Assembly: GCF_963576615.1 (NCBI RefSeq)
Contig: NC_088716.1
Coordinates: forward strand, 55,995,415-56,059,414
Reading direction: 5' to 3'
Origin: Watersipora subatra
Lineage: Eukaryota > Bryozoa > Gymnolaemata > Cheilostomatida > Watersiporidae
Length of the DNA stretch: 64,000 bases
In this document: piece after piece, positions 27,301 through 40,591 of the stretch
Position numbering within the stretch: position 1 is the first letter of the stretch
How the letters are laid out: each line of letters begins with the position of its first letter
Notes under the pieces: generated by a model
The model's input: only the letters and a program-made list of their open reading frames with translations
What the model was told of the DNA's origin: nothing
Database searches by the model: none
Made by a program: the position numbers and the translations under genes

Positions 27301-30300
27301 GTGTTGATTAAAATTATACAGTTAAATTAAATTTACACCAAAAATTCATGAAACCGTGAAAGTGGGGGTAGAAAACCAATAAAATGAATGAAACAGGTAA
27401 ATTTATTGCTTTTTGAGAAAATATTTTATGTGTAAAATTAATAAGAATGGTCATGTGTTAACATTGTGGTATAACACCTGAAAATGAGGCAAAAGCAGAT
27501 GTACCACGAAGAGTTATAGAGGTGCGGGAAAATTAATCATTCGAGATACTTCAACTAAACTTTATGGAACCAGAATTCTGTTAACAAAGACAGTTATGCT
27601 CTAACAAAAACTTTCCGACAACTAAGTCTGAGTGCTCTTTGGCAGAGCATGCAGGTGCTCTGAACAAACCTTCCTAATCACACAGACCTTACAAGATCAT
27701 AAGTGATTTCTATGATTGTAACAAAGTTGGTAACAGCGGAGTATTAAACACGCATAAGGTTATGACCTTTACTACTTGACAACACAATTACAGTAATACA
27801 ATGATAGCAATAGTAAAACCTGCAGTGTGAAATACTGTAAGATATATGACAGGAAGTATAGCTAGTAGCTAGTAATAAGGATTATTGGCCATAGCTAACT
27901 AGTTCTAATTCTGTATTATTATAGTGCCCAACTATTTTTTTCATATATTTATGTATTTAACACTTATTTTTGTTTGGCAAATTTTTATACATCTTGTCAA
28001 GGATTTTAGTCAGTCATATTTAGTACTTTAATTGAGCTTCCTATTTGTTAATTAATGTTCAGTAAGTGCTATGACTCCTATTTTAGAATCGTAATATCTG
28101 CCAAATCAACTGCATCGGTTGAGTCAGCCTACATCTGCTGATATCTGCCATTGTTATCATATATTTGTAATCATGTATAGAAGCCTCAATTTTATAGAGG
28201 ACTACAATTTTGGTAGTAGAGTCAGTCAGAGGTTGAGATTTGATATGTATACAACTATACGATTGTTCTCCAAGGATTTAAAGCTATTTTATCATCAATA
28301 AATAAACTAGTGCAAGTGCACAGTTGAAAAGAAGAAGTCAAGCAGTACTGTCTTCATTTTAGATATAGACAAGTGTCAGTATATTATATGATTTCATATA
28401 TTATTATTTTAACATAAAGTCATTTTAATTTCAGATGAAATACTACAGTTTCTTTTTGAGTGAATGAATGAAAACCTAACTTACTATCCTCTAACTTACC
28501 CTCATTTGAGCCCTATAAAATCTCAACTGACCCACAGCTAGACCTTTCCTCTCTCTGCTTCCCACATAATCTTGTTTAAAACTCTTTACTGTTAATTAGC
28601 AAGCGCCAGAGAAGTTGTTTTCGGGTCGAACAAGTGTGGTTTGTGTACTCAGTTGCGCGTCAAGTGTAGCCAACATGGCGTCAGACAGTTTCTAATAAAA
28701 TATGTGTCGTGTATAATCTAGTTAACTAAGGAGTAGACGTAAGTAGAGTGTTTACTAATCAATAAAGGAAATCGTCGAGGGAGTGCAATCATCGATTTCA
28801 ACTCATTCATCTACGTTGTCACACGGTGTCTCAGTTGAAGTGTTTATCTCCACTCCATAGTTGCCTCCTTGTAGTACTAGAGATTTGCTATGATTTTAAA
28901 AGAATGCCAAGGAATAATAGGATATAACCTTTAATATGCATTATCCTCTATCAATGTCTGTTTAACTAATTTGAAAAATCAAATACAAAGATATCAGCTA
29001 TAAAAGAGGCAGTCAGTTGTCAGTAAGCCAGCAGCGCTTCTGTCATAATACAGAAACAGAAATTTATGGTACGCATTGTAATTACAAATAGGTAAGGGAA
29101 TGTGACCAATCCGAGTGCATAATCATATGAATATATTTTTAGATTGGTCAAATCTTTTTTGGTTAGACCACTAAGCTATCCTGCACTTCTGGTCATCTAT
29201 TAAAGAGTAAGTGTTCTAAAGACTTACACAGTTGGAATGACAAGAAAACCTTTTTTGGTTCTTGAACTTTTTTACTTCACTCTTTGAGTTTTTTACTGAT
29301 TCTTGTACATTACACTTTTTTAGGTTTGATTTTAATAAACTCCTAAGTTGTCTTGTCACCTAGAACTGTAATTCATTTTAAACAAACACAATTTATAGCA
29401 ATATTGTTTGGTTTTAAAAGCTAATTATGTCCTTATAGTAACAGAGTGTTCAGTGACTGTGTACAACATCCGAGCATACAAATTGTGCGTGTGTACAATG
29501 TCTGTGCATGCAACATCTATGTGTACAATGTTCGCGTGTACGATGTCCGTGCATACAACGTCCATGTGTGCAATGTCTGTGCTGGTCAAACCTAATTGAT
29601 ACAGTTATCCATAAACCTACTACAACTCATGAAAAGGTTTTGTAGCTTTATAACAACTCTCTGATCTGTACACAAAGTTGTACAAGTTAATCTGTTTGCA
29701 TGTTAATATATTGAACATGCAATAAGATAAACATGTTTTCAGAAACTGTGATTCACCGGTAGACCTAGTTCAGATCTTCTATAAACCCATGCGGTTCTTT
29801 TTTACCTCTTTCTGTAATATGGTTGAGATGTTGGTTACTTTTGCTCATAGCCTTATGAAGTGTAATAAATTTTTCAGTCGCTACAAACACTCTGGTTCTA
29901 TAACTAAAATAGGTATTAATCTAAAACTAAACCTATGATATATAGGTATATTCTATATTTAATTCACAGTATAATCCTGCATTGCTTTTTAGCATTTCTG
30001 GTAGTAAATAATGTATGTAGGTCCCTACTAGTACTAGTACACACTAGTACTAGTACTAGTACTAATGTGTACTAGTACTAATATGTACTAGTACTAGTAC
30101 TAATGTGTACTAGTACTAGTACACATTAGTACTACTGCATCAAAGCTGCCCAGAGTCACATCCAATCTTCCATGTGTGTCTTTTTTGTCCAGGTCCCAGC
30201 TGTATATATCAAGTATACCTTTTTGGTGTGCTATAACTTCCAACAATAATCATAAAGTTATTATTCTTTAAATAATTTTGGCAAGGAAATAGTATTGCGT

Positions 30301-33300
30301 AATAGGACTGCAGCAACCATCGTCATATGTAGGCTAGTAAAATAATGCCTATCTTCTCCTACAAGGAAACTCATCCAAAGCTAATGCTCATCTTTTCACT
30401 ATTTAAGCAGATCCTTTGGCGGATTGATGAACACTTACATTCCTTAGTGATGACATGTGGTATCACTGGCAGATCCGTGGGTCGCTTAGCTCTGAATTTG
30501 CGTGGAGTTTTTTCGCCTTGGTTTCCTATGATACTGTTTTCTTTGTGTCTATTGACATGCTCTGATTTACGAAGCTTTGTTCTAGATGGATCTAATTTCC
30601 TTTTAGCTGGTTGAGGCCTGTACTGAGTTGAGCCACCGACTCCCTCCTTCCTAGTAGCCTGGCAACAGATGTAAACATACGAGGTCAAATCTCTTTTAAA
30701 ACTCCTCTACAAAGTTTAGTTTTGCTAATGATAGAGTGCAATCATATATAGACAGTTATAGGCATTTCTTTCATATCTTGAGTAGTTGTTACAAAACCTT
30801 AGATGATTAACATAGATTTAATGCGACATTACATGAGAAGGCAACTACACGCTATTTATCTACTGGCGTTAACAACGTCTGCACTCATTTTAAAGCACAT
30901 CAACTTGCTTTAAAAAGAATGCAGACCTCTTGGTCAGCAAAAAATTTGCAAATGCGGAAACACAGCCTGGCAGATCTGTACATACAGTAACGGGGGGGGG
31001 GGTTTGATGGCCCGCCAAAGATATTAACCTAGCTGATCAAAATGGCTGCCTTTTAACTTTAGCAATCAGTTTAAATGAAGACACGTTGCAAGTTTGCTTG
31101 GTTATATAATTGCATCAGTGCAATTAACAAGAAAATACCAATTTTACAAAGTCTGCATACCTTGGTAATTACTCAACTGTTGCTGGGTTTCTATGCTTTT
31201 CTAAAGCTGTATAACTGAGTGCCATTCAGGGCTTCTAATTCTATATAATAGTATTTGTTAAAACTGCTTTGTTAAAAGTATGTTGCGATGGCTATGAAAT
31301 TTAGCACAAATAAAAACTACATTTCTGTCATATTGTTATGTTCAAATATTGTTGAAATTATCTCATTAAAATCAGTTAAGCTCTGACAACAAGAAGTGTA
31401 AATTCTTCACTTGTTATTTTGCATATGTAAAACATTTTATATCCTCAGAAGAGTTCTAACATAAACTAGAATTCGCAAACAAACTGAGTTTCTTAACAAT
31501 TCTGTCTAATTAAGTCTACTACACTCAATATAACTTGTAAGACAAATTTAAAAATGCTTTGACTTACTCTGTGAAAGGTAAGGTTGTCTTCTCTCACAAT
31601 CTATCTACATAATTATTTGAAGCAAATCCTAAGTAGCGGAAGACCTCAATAAGCATGTATGATAATTTCAAAGATGGAATATCAATGATGTAAAAAATTG
31701 ACCAGTTGAGAACTATAACGATTGTGAGAGTTAGATAACTTTACAAAACTGTACATAACCATAGCTGCACATAACTGTACATAACCGTACATAACCGTAC
31801 ATAACTGCACATAACTGTACATAACTGTACATAACTGCACATAACTGTACATAACCGTACATAACTGCACATAACTGTACATAACCGTACATAACTGTAC
31901 ATAACCGTACATAGCTGTACATAACTGTACATAACTGTACATAACCGTACATAACTGTACATAACTGTACATAACTGATATATAATAATACATACTAGCT
32001 CATAACCATAAGTAGTGATACATAGTGATACATAGCTGTGCATAGTGGCACAGAGTGATACATAATGATACAGAATCGTACATAGCGGTTTATAATGCAT
32101 TGTTTTGTGGAAAAGTAAAACAACCGTCCTGTTTGTAAAACCTCTGCTCCAGCTGGATTGTGACCTGACCATAAATAATTATAATTTTTACTTAACATAG
32201 AAACAATTTTTTGACACAAGGCTCAAAGACATAGCGCAGAAATCAGAAGGAACATGTGCAGCTGACATTTCTGAACTTCAGCGTTTAGTGCATGTAGAAA
32301 TAGGGAGACAACTACAAATTTAGTTTCAACTTATATCAGATATCAAATTGGTTTCTTGTCAATTACTTTTACTAGCTTGACTTTAGCATTATAAAGTGTA
32401 TTATAAGGTGTGTTCAGAACTAGGTGAATGCTCAACGTTGCCTGGGTAATAAATAAAGTATATTCAGAATAAAAAAGAAACTAAATTATTCTTCTTACTC
32501 TTTGCTAGGGAACGGCAAGTAGCAAGTTAGGCATTGTATAACCATGATGAGCTTCCAAACAAAAACATATTTATGTTAGTATTTCACTCACCTACAAAGC
32601 CTGTACTCCTTAATGAAGATTGTATAATAAAAAGCTAAAAAGAGACTACAGTGTGCTTTTGTTATATGTATTATGATTTCAGACAAAAAGCGAAGAGAAC
32701 CAAAGATATCTTCTGGTCCAACGATGTGTTAGATATAAATACTTTACTCTTTAAACAGGATTTAGACTATAGCCATGTTGAATTAGTCTTGTTCAAACTT
32801 GCCAAAACAGAAAAATTAGTAATTGGTAATGTACTCTCTCCTGTTACTTACCAAGATATTTGACACTAGTGAAAATAAGGGTAAATAGTAACGTACTCTC
32901 TCCTGTTACTTACAGAGGTATTTGACACTAGTGCAAATAAGGGTAAATAGTAACATACTCTCTCCTGTTACTTACCGAGGTATTTGACACTAGTGAAAAT
33001 AAGGGTAAATAGTAATGTACTCTCTCCTGTTACTTACCGAGGTATTTGATACTCTTCTGTTGGCCGAACTCATAGTACTAGCAACACTAGTTGTCTCGCT
33101 GTCACTGTCAGCGAATGGTATACTCGAATTGCTGCCAAAGATTCGAGCAAATCTTTCTTTGAATCTGCCAAAGTCAGCCGTGAGAGTGGATAGGGGCGAA
33201 CTTTCAAGAATATTTTCAAAGTTCCACATTTCGATATCGTCAGAGTAGCTCATAGCTGGCTGCGTGTTCATCCAACAATACGAGTCACTGAGCTGGCAGT

Positions 33301-36300
33301 TATCTGACTCCAGGATCCACGACTGTGGAAGAAGAGGAAAGCTAAATACAGCGGATTCTAAAGTTTCGAGCAATTCAGATGTTATATGTAGCTCATCCCT
33401 CAGATATGCTTCACAGGCGACTGAACGAAACCTGAAAGAGAAGAATGACTTTTGAAAGTATAGCGTGGAATCTCGGCAGCATATGGATTAGTGAAAATCA
33501 ACCAGAATAAGCAATGTTAAGGCTACAATTATCTACCTATAAGGATGCCTTGGGTAAAATAATAAGCGTGTCTGCATAATAACATTACATATGATACAAA
33601 TTCACTGTCTTTAATACACGACAGCAATGTCAGATGAGCTGACCATATCACTGTCTTCGTATTCATGCCATATGTGGCTAATTGTTACAGTAAAACTCGT
33701 TAAAGATGATTTTTTTTATAAAAAATGTGACAATATTATCAAGATTACACCAAGGGCTATTATGTAGCACGGATTTTGGATCTTCCCAATATATAAAAAA
33801 TTTGACTTTTTAATTGTCAGAAGAATGAGCAGACAACTTGCAATACACAGTTAATATTTAAACTCAACTCTGTGGTTTATCTGCTCGAGCATATATGTTT
33901 CCTGATATTACATAAACAGATAAAAATAAGATCAGCTGGAGAACTGTGCTTGGCACTTTGTGAGGGAACAGTTTTCTGGAATTCTCTACTACCGGGTTGC
34001 TCCTTGCGAGACAAGAAAAATAGTGAGCCCACCGATCTTTAGTTTAAAAAGCACATATTTGCTGAAGATTTCCTTTTACCAATGGGATATTTTATTCAGC
34101 TGTAAACACAGTTAACCAAAATCAGTTTAAAGTGTACTGATCAACAACCGACAGTGTTTACATTGTAAATAGGTTTACTGTTGATTGTATAGACAACTCC
34201 TATTTATGGTGCTCCTAGTAAGACTATTAATTTTGTGACTTGAACTTGCGTATTTCCGTGTAGCGGTAAGTAGTCAATGTTACACTGGTACTAAAGTGGA
34301 AGCAACTCCACAGCATTTCTCTTAATGACAATCATGCTCATTCCTTTTGAAGGAGTTATGTTACATTGCAGTATGTTGTGCCTGTTACTAGCTCATGCAA
34401 AAAACTAAAGCCACTCGACGGCTTGGGTCTTACAACTCTCTTCAGTGTTAGTTTATATATTATCCTGCTTTTTAATTGATTTGATATACACAGTATTTTA
34501 TCAGCCAATCAAGTGCCAATGCCGATCAAAGCAAATCAGGCTGTGCGATAAAATAATAACAGGAAATCAATATTATTTAAAAAAGCAAATTTTCATAACA
34601 TAAAGATGTTCTAGTTAAGGGACGGGCAAGATTTTTATGTGTGGTGCGTTCAGTGGTTTTGTTTAGGGCATAGCTATGAAGGATGGATAGGTATGCAGAA
34701 TAATCTGTTGGTGTAACCAGTAACCCAGTACACAATAATCTCTCTCTTCTGTATCTCTCTCAGTCTCAGACAAACGCATGTCCTGTATTTTTTATTGCTT
34801 ATGATAGCTACACCGAAGCTAAAGAAATTAAGTTAAAATTACTGTTTCATCAAGTTTGCGATAGAAAACCCACAATGATATCCAGGGAACACCACCTGCT
34901 GCAGGGGAAGGGAGCTAAATGGACATACACCCTGCTCTCTTCACTCCTATATAAACATGAGCCTCCTATTCCCCAACTCTATAGTTTTTAGTGTAGGTCT
35001 CTATTTATATTTCTTATTTCGTTAAGTCTCCTAATGAAATTATCTAGTCTAGTTACATAACTGCTTGTGTTTGATTTGGCAATAGACCTCGGGCTCCTGC
35101 GAAGCTGATGTGTTTAACACAACCACAACTCAAACCTTTCTCAAGGTTGAGTCAAATGCTTATAAACTGCAAATAGCCATCATACGCGGTAGTTCATGAT
35201 ATTTTCGAAAGTATTTTAAAAGGGCATGTAAAACATTAATTACTCTAATATTATTTTTTTGATATTAATTAGAAAGACATTTAAGTTGTTGAAAGCAAGT
35301 TTAATGCTGCCAAGCATTTTCATAGAAGCAAGTTTAATGCTGCCAAGCATTTTCATAGAATCATGCGCATCTCTCAGTTGATATTTAAACTATGACATAT
35401 TTATTTAGGTACCTTTATGTACTCCAACAACAAACTCTCAAATTTGGGTGTTTCTATTGAATATAGAACTAAATTAGAATCTTGTTACTTGATCACCAAA
35501 ATCAGGAAAAAACCCTCTTTATAAAAGGAAAGAAAAATATTCTTGATGTAAAGATTTGTGACAAAGCTTTATTCTGATAACATATTTTTTGTAACCATTT
35601 AAAAAATGACAATGCACAGTTTGATTGATTGATCATATTGATGACTATGTAACTTTGCTACAACACTTCAGTCTGAAAGTACAACATTTTGAAAACTCAA
35701 AGCAGCCAAGTATTTATTTGGAGGCAGCATCAAATAATAAGAATTATAATTTAGACGCGCTTTAAAAAACTTACATGCTGCCTTAAGATGCTGATCAAGC
35801 AAACAACTCAAAAAGCATATTCAGAACTCTATCAGTTGATGTGAACATTTAAATTTTAGTGAAGTAAAAATCTGCAAAGTCGATCTTATTTGCCACCATA
35901 TCACCTATGAGTCTAGCTAGTATACCATATTATTCTATTATTCCAGTTCTGCATTTAACAAATCTATTGAAAAGCTGTTTTATTGAGACTTTAACTAACA
36001 CTTTTGGAGGTTTGGAGCTCAGTTCTCAATGTCTCAGTCAAGCTAAAAAATTGAGTCATTTATTGTTTTGTTTCCTGATGTTATGATGCCTGTAATACTT
36101 ACTTATATTACAAAGTAAGACAAACCAACTTATTTTGTTGTGTACCAACTTATTTTGTTGTGAACCAAATTATTTTGTTGTGAACCAACTTATTTTTTGG
36201 ACAGCTAATTTTTAGTAGTAATACTGGTAAAATGAAACATTTGAAAACTGGTTTAGTAACAAAACGTCAATTTTATTTTGGCTACGCACATTTTGTAAAG

Positions 36301-39300
36301 ATATGTACAAAGTGCATATGCAAGTTACCAGGTTTATATGATGACCTTGATAAGTGAGAGCTAAATAATACATGTAGATACTTTTGTTTGAAACGAAAAA
36401 AGGTATGAGAAGATGTGAGTGCATCTATGCGTGCTCACCGATATGCTCACCGATACGCTCACCGATGTGGTGCTGCTTCACACTTTTGCAATTTTGTGAT
36501 TGAAGTTTATTAATATAACTTCAGCCATCTAAGTTCTTGACACAAACTGAGTTTCAGAAATGATAACTATAATAGGTGTGCCCTTATTATTGGTCCCAGA
36601 CAAATGTCGAATTGTCTGAATGACAACTCGTCTAAAACTATCTCATCCAATTGTACGATTGCTCCGCTATTTTAACTCACGTTTGATAAATAAACTTCTC
36701 CGATTAAGTTTTCATATTTCTATCCTCGTGTTTACATGAATTTTAACCTAATCATTAATAGACCAAATAATATGTTGAATGGATTGGTTTTAGACAAAAT
36801 GTCTTTGGGCGTATTGGTCCATTAGACCGGTTTGGATTTATACTAATCGTCGTTAGACCAATCGTACCAAACCCGTTACCATAACCCTAACTAGCTGTCT
36901 AGGCGTTCGCATACCTAACACCTGAAAACCCTCAATTGACTGCATACCTGCAATATACAAAACAGTTTTTTGTTAGCTGTGTACCTACCTTAAAACATTT
37001 ACCTCCCTTTCTTTTGATATCCTACTTCAAATGAAATAACTGATGCTACCCTGTCTCAGATGCTGAAAAGGAACTGCTGACAACGTTACAGTTATCCACA
37101 AAATCAAATGACCCCTCTCCAGTCAAGCTGGTCAAGGTATATGCCCTGGCCAGAGATGCAAGCCTTCCTTCACACGAGAATAATGCGCTGCCTATCTTAC
37201 ATGATGGTCGTGTGAGAAAACCTTTAAGCTAATCATTACACAAAATTATTCATTTAGTATTGGAAAAGTGTGCAGAGCTGAGTATGTTTAAGATAAGTGG
37301 TAGAGTCGATGTATTTACGTGTAAGTCAATATGTCTGCCTTAGCTTTAGGTACAGTAAGTGCAAGCGATAAATCAGAGAGAAAGAGAGAACGAGGTAAAC
37401 CTCGTCTCTTTTCTAAAAAAGCTGAATAAAACTGAGCAATAGCTGGTAAGCATATTACAACTATTACCACTGGATGTTTTACGATTAATTATAATTCCGT
37501 TTGATGACTAAAGCAGGATTGCACTCATATGACGCGGTTAAAAGCGTTCCATTTGTAGACTTCATCTAATTGGAAAGTCTGAATGTCTTGTAACACATTA
37601 TTGGTCAATGTGAATGTCTTCTAACATCTTATTGGTCATTGTTAGTGCCAAATAACATTTTATTCGTCAATTTATGCGTTGTATAACATTTTACTGGTCA
37701 TTATATATTATATGAGCAAAATGTAGATGCCAAGAAAAATAATTAATGCAAAATCAGTTTAAAAACTCTCTTTTATTGCATTTAAGAATTTCAGTGCAGT
37801 TTCTGCACTGAAAATATGAGTATATCTGTTTTACTTCAGCAGCAGATTATGAAGTTTATCAATTATGATTATCTTATGATATTGTCAACTTTTTACTATA
37901 ATCAGAGCCGAGTCTGTCGTCTAAAGCCACACTTGAAGGCTAGAAAAATATCGTTATCATCATGATTCAAGCTCCTGACTTTTGGCTAGGTTGCCCGACA
38001 CTCTATCACCTGCGCTGATTGACCACTTTCCCACATTTTGGAATAATTGTATACATAGTTATTACACCTGAAAATCTCCCTTGGTGCACCAGAATGCTAG
38101 GGTACAAGTAATAATGCATTCAGTAAATTATTATTTGTAAGTCAAAATAAAAAAACATATTTTATGGTCAAACACGAATACATTTTTAAAAGTTAGAAGA
38201 AACTCTTCCCATACAAATTATGCCTGTTTGTAATGTTTATGACTATTATCAAACCTGGACAAGTCTACCTGCTGCTGCTACATGAACGTATATATTGACA
38301 AGTTCAAGGCCTTTCTTGTGATTAGATGCAAGAGAATACCTGCTAGGTTATGTTCTAAACCTGTGTTATATTTAAGAGAGGCATAATTCAGGAAACAGCT
38401 TGTGGCTGGTATACATGTAGGAAAAAGTGAGGTGGAGCCTGTTGTGATGAGTAAGTTACTGTCAATACGCAAACTGTTTGTCAATATTATTGACAAAAAT
38501 TTGTTGTCAATACACAAAAGTAAAAAAAAAAGTTAAATGACTGTAATGTGATCTCAATAAAATACAAACTGTCCAAAGTTATGCCACACAACACTGTATA
38601 AGTCAACCTTGACATAGCATATTCTGATGACTTTTCCCCACTTCAACAACAAATTATCAAAGTTAAAGAGCTTAAAAAAGAACATGCATAAAAACTATAG
38701 TTTTGTCAAGTAAGTGCATGACCTTTGCTTAAGGACCCAGAAAAGATACTTGTCTGTATCTTTTTTATGTATCTTCATGTATAAATGAGCAAGATGGGAT
38801 TTTAAAAAGGGGCAAAATAGTTTGCTAAGATTTGGTAAATTCAGGTTAATGAATAGTTTAAAGTATACCATGGCAACTTTGCTCAGACTTAAAGAAATCT
38901 CTGCGTGCTACATTCTTTCAACGTGCTAAAATTCTTTCGTAACGAAGTCAAAATTATATAAAATTATACAATATAAAGATGTTAATAATTGATTTCAATT
39001 AATAACCTGATAAATGTGCTTTTAAAGAGTGCTGATAAATTGAACACTATAGATTCAATTTTGAATCTATAGATAAAATTCATCGTGCTATCAAAAGTAG
39101 CGTTGCAATAGTATTCAGGATATCGTGAATATTAGTATGCTGAAGTAGCTTAAATGCCATATCAAAGACTGGTTAACCCAACACAAAAAGAAAGGAAGCG
39201 ATACAGCGAAACAGTGATGGTAGAATGCTTCACTGCAGCCCCTCACAAATTTAGCTAACATACAGATGCACACATAATTAAAAGCTTCATACTAAATTAT

Positions 39301-40591
39301 AACAGGAAGAAATACTCTTTCCTCTTTACACACAAATAAACTATTAATAAAACAAAACAAAAGCGTCTAAAGGAGTCCTCATATAGCAGCTACTGAATGC
39401 TAAAAAATATACAAATGGAGTTGTGCTCTCATTCTTGAATATCTCAACTCAATCAGTAAACTTGTAATTTTGTAATAAAATTATGATCAACTGAGGCGAA
39501 GTAAATGAATATGATTAGCAAAGTTGTGACATCAAAGATACAGCATTTAATAGGCTGGCATGTCAATATCAAAAATGAAACAAATAAAATATAATGTAAT
39601 CAATAAGAATTCTAAATTTTGTAGGTCAGTTTTAGCATTAAATACGTATAATTTATACACTGTCATACCAAAGATAAAATAATATATTAAACTGTTACAT
39701 AGGCTATTCATGGTTATTGACAGCATTGTATTAGTTATTTATTATACTGGGTGTACCACAAAAGTGTATTAGTTATTTTATCTATAATGTATTACAGAGT
39801 ATTAGTCGCTCAATATACAACAAGCTACATGGAATATATCAGCCATTCATTATATACCGTATAGTACAATAGTGTATGCACTATTCAATGTATACACACT
39901 AATACACCAGTGTATACACTAGCGTATTAGTCATTCAGGACATACAATGCTCTACAGAAGTCTATTAAGGATTCATTAAACAGTATACGGTGTACTACGT
40001 CAGTGCGTTTGATATTCAATGTGTACAGGTGTATTAGTCATTTAGGACATACAATGCGCTACAGAAATATATCAGTCATTCATTATATACAGTGTACTAC
40101 AGCATTGCGTTTGCTAGGCAATGTGTACAAGTATATCATTCATTCACAGGCCAGACTCGTATTAGTCATTCCTCATCTACAGTATACTGTAAAGTGTAAA
40201 GCTTCTTCATGGTTTAAGCAGCATTAAGCTGGGGTAATAGGAACACATCTTCATTTATAAAACTGCATAATTTTTTGTATTAGAAATGAAAAGCAAGGAG
40301 CTGAGCTGTGAGCAGTAGTCAGTCCTGGTGTCAATGTATTATTTACAGTCCAAAGTATTGATCCGGCACATTCCATACAATTATTGTTGTTAGTCTCGGC
40401 TGCCTATACAGCTTGAAAACTATACTAACCCAATCAATACTGAAACAGCATGAAGACAGCGAAGATTCTTCTAGCAATCCAAAGAAAGCAGTGATCTATA
40501 CGATGTGCAGGAATACAACATACCTTGTTTCGCAAAGTCTTTCTCTATATATGTAATTCATAACTTCTTCATCTCGAGTGTTGTGCTCCAT
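18264..40591 (-). CDS. MAPK8IP1: JIP1-type JNK-interacting scaffold protein, complete, 604 aa
   Basis: Scaffold that binds JNK-pathway kinases and links cargo to kinesin-1. Eleven GT-AG exons join in phase: 40524-40591 (ATG), 33038-33431, 30439-30658, 25312-25704, 22816-22929, 21799-21986, 20176-20280, 19640-19717, 19381-19457, 19034-19135 and 18264-18339 (stop). The JNK-docking motif RAKRPTDLPVI is at ~210-220, matching the human RPKRPTTLNLF type. The SH3 domain is at ~360-417 (THRGTHRFVPRHSDE ... GLFPSVYA). The PTB domain is at ~432-595 (KLHFLGSMEV, HFFSLKNVSFCGYHP, YFGFITKHPTERRFACH). The C-terminus SSEDFYFE matches the kinesin-light-chain-binding PTEDIYLE tail. Residues 1-200 are poorly conserved and low-complexity. 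Exon 8 adds 26 residues inside the PTB domain. The ends of exons 2 and 10 are tandemly duplicated in the following introns. JIP2 orthology is equally compatible. Confidence 0.93.
18872..19114 (-). repeat. 81-bp tandem triplication of JIP1 exon 10 end plus its 5' splice site
   Basis: On the minus strand the last ~60 nt of exon 10 (the segment coding DDSTQEIVDAVG) with its donor is repeated twice more in intron 10 at exact 81-bp spacing. Exon-end positions are 19034, 18953 and 18872. Each is followed by GT: GTACGT (used by the model), GTAGGT and GTTGGT. Confidence 0.85.
23400..23690. repeat. 94-bp tandem repeat, ~3 copies
   Basis: CATCACCTTCTACACCTGTA recurs at 23406, 23500 and (as CATCACATTCTAC) 23594, with ATCTATATACATGCATTTAC between. 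It is rich in ATCT/CTAC motifs and lies in JIP1 intron 4. Confidence 0.8.
24336..24387. repeat. (AAT)n microsatellite
   Basis: An uninterrupted run of AAT triplets in JIP1 intron 4. Confidence 0.95.
29480..29585. repeat. Diverged ~16-bp tandem repeat
   Basis: Alternating blocks such as TGTACAATGTCTGTGCATGC and TACAACGTCCATGTGTGCAA. It lies in JIP1 intron 3. Confidence 0.6.
30025..30135. repeat. Palindromic TACTAG array
   Basis: Runs of CTAGTACTAGTACTA broken by ATGTGTA and ACACTAG spacers. The unit is its own near-complement, so the array can fold on itself. It lies in JIP1 intron 3. Confidence 0.85.
31744..31978. repeat. 10-bp minisatellite (ACATAACTGT type), ~23 copies
   Basis: Units are ACATAACTGT, ACATAACCGT and ACATAACTGC in mixed order, followed by looser GATACATAGT repeats to ~32090. 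It lies in JIP1 intron 2. The open frames across it are repeat artefacts. Confidence 0.92.
32829..33050 (-). repeat. 62-bp tandem repeat carrying the JIP1 exon 2 end and donor, 4 copies
   Basis: Each copy holds, on the minus strand, TCAAATACCTCG (the last bases of exon 2) followed by GTAAGTAACAGGAGAGAGTA. The donor dinucleotide lies at 33036-33037, 32974-32975, 32912-32913 and 32850-32851 on the + strand, exactly 62 bp apart. All four keep GTAAG. The first is the donor used in the gene model. Confidence 0.9.
37060..37232 (+). CDS. Candidate terminal exon of an unknown gene within JIP1 intron 1
   Basis: A good acceptor (CCCTGTCTCAG) is followed by 57 open codons and TAA. Its base composition is richer in GC than its surroundings. 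The translation begins DAEKELLTTLQLSTK and ends ILHDGRVRKPLS. An AATAAA lies about 190 bp downstream (37425-37430). I recognise no family and found no upstream partner exon, so it may be a real nested-gene exon, a fossil or chance. Confidence 0.25.
37965..38035 (-). mobile_element. tRNA-like SINE head (degenerate)
   Basis: On the minus strand GCGCAGGTGATAGAGTG resembles a pol III A box, and GAGCTTGAATCATG, ~40 bases later, resembles a B box. The likely body continues toward 37900. No intact cloverleaf is evident, so this is a SINE remnant rather than a tRNA gene. Confidence 0.4.
39740..40220. repeat. Loose ~60-bp tandem repeat
   Basis: Diverged copies of TATTAGTCATTCATTATATA plus CAGTGTACTACAG and AATGTGTACA blocks. 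It lies in JIP1 intron 1, just inside exon 1. Confidence 0.55.

Larger units (their letters stand above)
25705..30438 (-). other. JIP1 intron 3
   Basis: 4.7-kb AT-rich intron with no supported exon on either strand. It contains the ~16-bp repeat at 29480-29585, the TACTAG array at 30025-30135, and a stretch at ~28450-28860 with a TATA-like box and AATAAA that could be part of an old element. Confidence 0.45.
33432..40523 (-). other. JIP1 intron 1
   Basis: 7.1-kb intron. It contains an unassigned + strand exon-like stretch (37060-37232), a tRNA-like SINE fragment (~37965-38035), a two-copy 36-bp repeat (35290-35362), four copies of ACCAACTTATTTTGTTGTG-type sequence (36120-36195) and a loose repeat at 39740-40220. 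The remainder is AT-rich with nothing I can assign. Confidence 0.5.

Noticed and set aside
28450-28860. Solo-LTR-like stretch with TATA-like box and AATAAA
   Set aside because: No second copy, no clear ends and no target duplication; not enough to call.
31682-32172. Overlapping - strand frames rich in MYSYVQLCT
   Set aside because: Produced by the 10-bp ACATAACTGT repeat, which leaves all three frames open.
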